Source: HB2-32-21 sp041603535 (lineage in GTDB: Bacteria > Pseudomonadota > Gammaproteobacteria > Pseudomonadales > Porticoccaceae). From it: a stretch of 64,000 nt of DNA. Under the pieces are notes generated by a model, which had not been told where the DNA came from, ran no database searches, and saw nothing but the letters and a program-made list of their open reading frames with translations. Position numbers and translations under genes: made by a program. Positions 63,752 through 64,000 of the stretch are shown piece after piece (positions within the stretch are counted from its first letter, which is position 1; each line of letters begins with the position of its first letter). Where the stretch lies: the NCBI GenBank assembly GCA_041603535.1, contig JBFIEE010000008.1, positions 15,756-79,755 on the forward strand, read 5' to 3'.

Positions 63752-63772
63752 TTAATACCGGCGCCGATCGAC
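63725..63772. repeat. 16-bp degenerate tandem repeat, three units
   Basis: Units starting ACCGGC at 63725, 63741 and 63757 cover the end of the DUF2797 gene and its 3' flank; the stop codon is in the second unit. Units 2 and 3 share about 11 of 16 bases. Confidence 0.5.
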
Positions 63773-63881
63773 TCTATCCACATCCGCCGTGCATTGGTGG
63801 GTGAGCTATGCTGTTAACTGACTGGCTGGAAAACACCGCACTCCTTTTGCTTGTCGTGACCAATTACAGGGAATCAAATAT

Positions 63882-64000
63882 ATGGCATTTCGCGATGCAC
63901 AACCTAAAACAATACATCTCAAAGACTATCGTTCACCAGATTATTTTATAGATCGCACGGAGCTGCGTATTGAACTGGGTGATGACGAAACCCTGGTCAG
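63882..64000 (+). CDS. pepN: Aminopeptidase N, 5' end only
   Basis: The frame opens at ATG 63882 and runs off the window after 39 codons. The N-terminus matches Pseudomonas PepN closely in pattern: AQPKTIHLKDYRSPDYFIDRTELRIEL. PepN is a zinc M1 aminopeptidase that trims N-terminal residues from peptides; its catalytic HExxH is beyond the window. AGGGA lies nine bases before the start. The neighbour DUF2797 gene supports the call. Confidence 0.85.
   Translation, partial: MAFRDAQPKTIHLKDYRSPDYFIDRTELRIELGDDETLV

Overview
The window is an ordinary, gene-dense stretch of a gammaproteobacterial chromosome of roughly mid-50s percent G+C. Gene order resembles Pseudomonas and its relatives: queA-tgt-secDF, smc-zipA-ligA, yciO-scpA-scpB-rluB, and yciK-mupP-ubiG-mtaD facing gyrA-pheA-tyrA/aroA-cmk-rpsA-ihfB. 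The fused TyrA-AroA protein and the MupP-type phosphatase also fit the Pseudomonadales/Cellvibrionales group. I infer a free-living, probably aquatic member; the species cannot be named from the sequence. There is no prophage, insertion sequence, CRISPR array or integrase.

Layout. 1-2.9 kb: the end of an MgtC-type membrane protein, then an operon of a RimK/RLAN ATP-grasp ligase, a GNAT acetyltransferase and a small protein with an acidic repeat tail. 3.0-8.6 kb (minus): a complete arginine-to-spermidine route (SpeA, SpeB, carboxyspermidine dehydrogenase and decarboxylase). 8.97-9.06 kb: tRNA-Leu(CAA). 9.3-14.4 kb: queA, tgt, secD, secF, with no yajC. 14.8-26.5 kb: accessory metabolism, with a CaiB-type CoA transferase, the modABC molybdate importer, a TetR regulator divergent from two MaoC proteins and an acyl-CoA dehydrogenase, a GGDEF/EAL protein and a DmdC-like acyl-CoA dehydrogenase. 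26.6-34.7 kb: flavodoxin and trmL (minus), then smc, zipA, ligA. 34.7-41.1 kb: an unknown protein, an MFS transporter, an RNA methyltransferase, a DUF2520 protein, pdxJ, an SH3 membrane protein, YciI and a VC0807-type membrane protein. 41.4-44.6 kb: yciO, scpA, scpB, rluB. 44.7-48.3 kb (minus): mtaD-ubiG-mupP-yciK. 48.6-57.4 kb: gyrA to ihfB. 57.4-64 kb: lapA-like, pyrF, comEA-like, a priming glycosyltransferase, nadK, a rhomboid protease, yeaC-like, a DUF2797 gene and the start of pepN.

The points most worth a second look are: (1) GyrA has Cys at position 121, next to the catalytic Tyr122, where an arginine is expected; (2) a membrane GGDEF/EAL protein has a plausible cyclase half and a degenerate phosphodiesterase half; (3) short imperfect tandem duplications of about 14-20 bp recur in intergenic DNA and in linker-coding DNA across the window; (4) the carboxyspermidine pathway forms one compact cluster; (5) the RimK/RLAN-GNAT-acidic-tail operon could be a peptide-tagging system; (6) several usual neighbours are missing from conserved operons (yajC, serC, hisC, an O-antigen cluster). 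I did not find a clearly new defence or mobile system.
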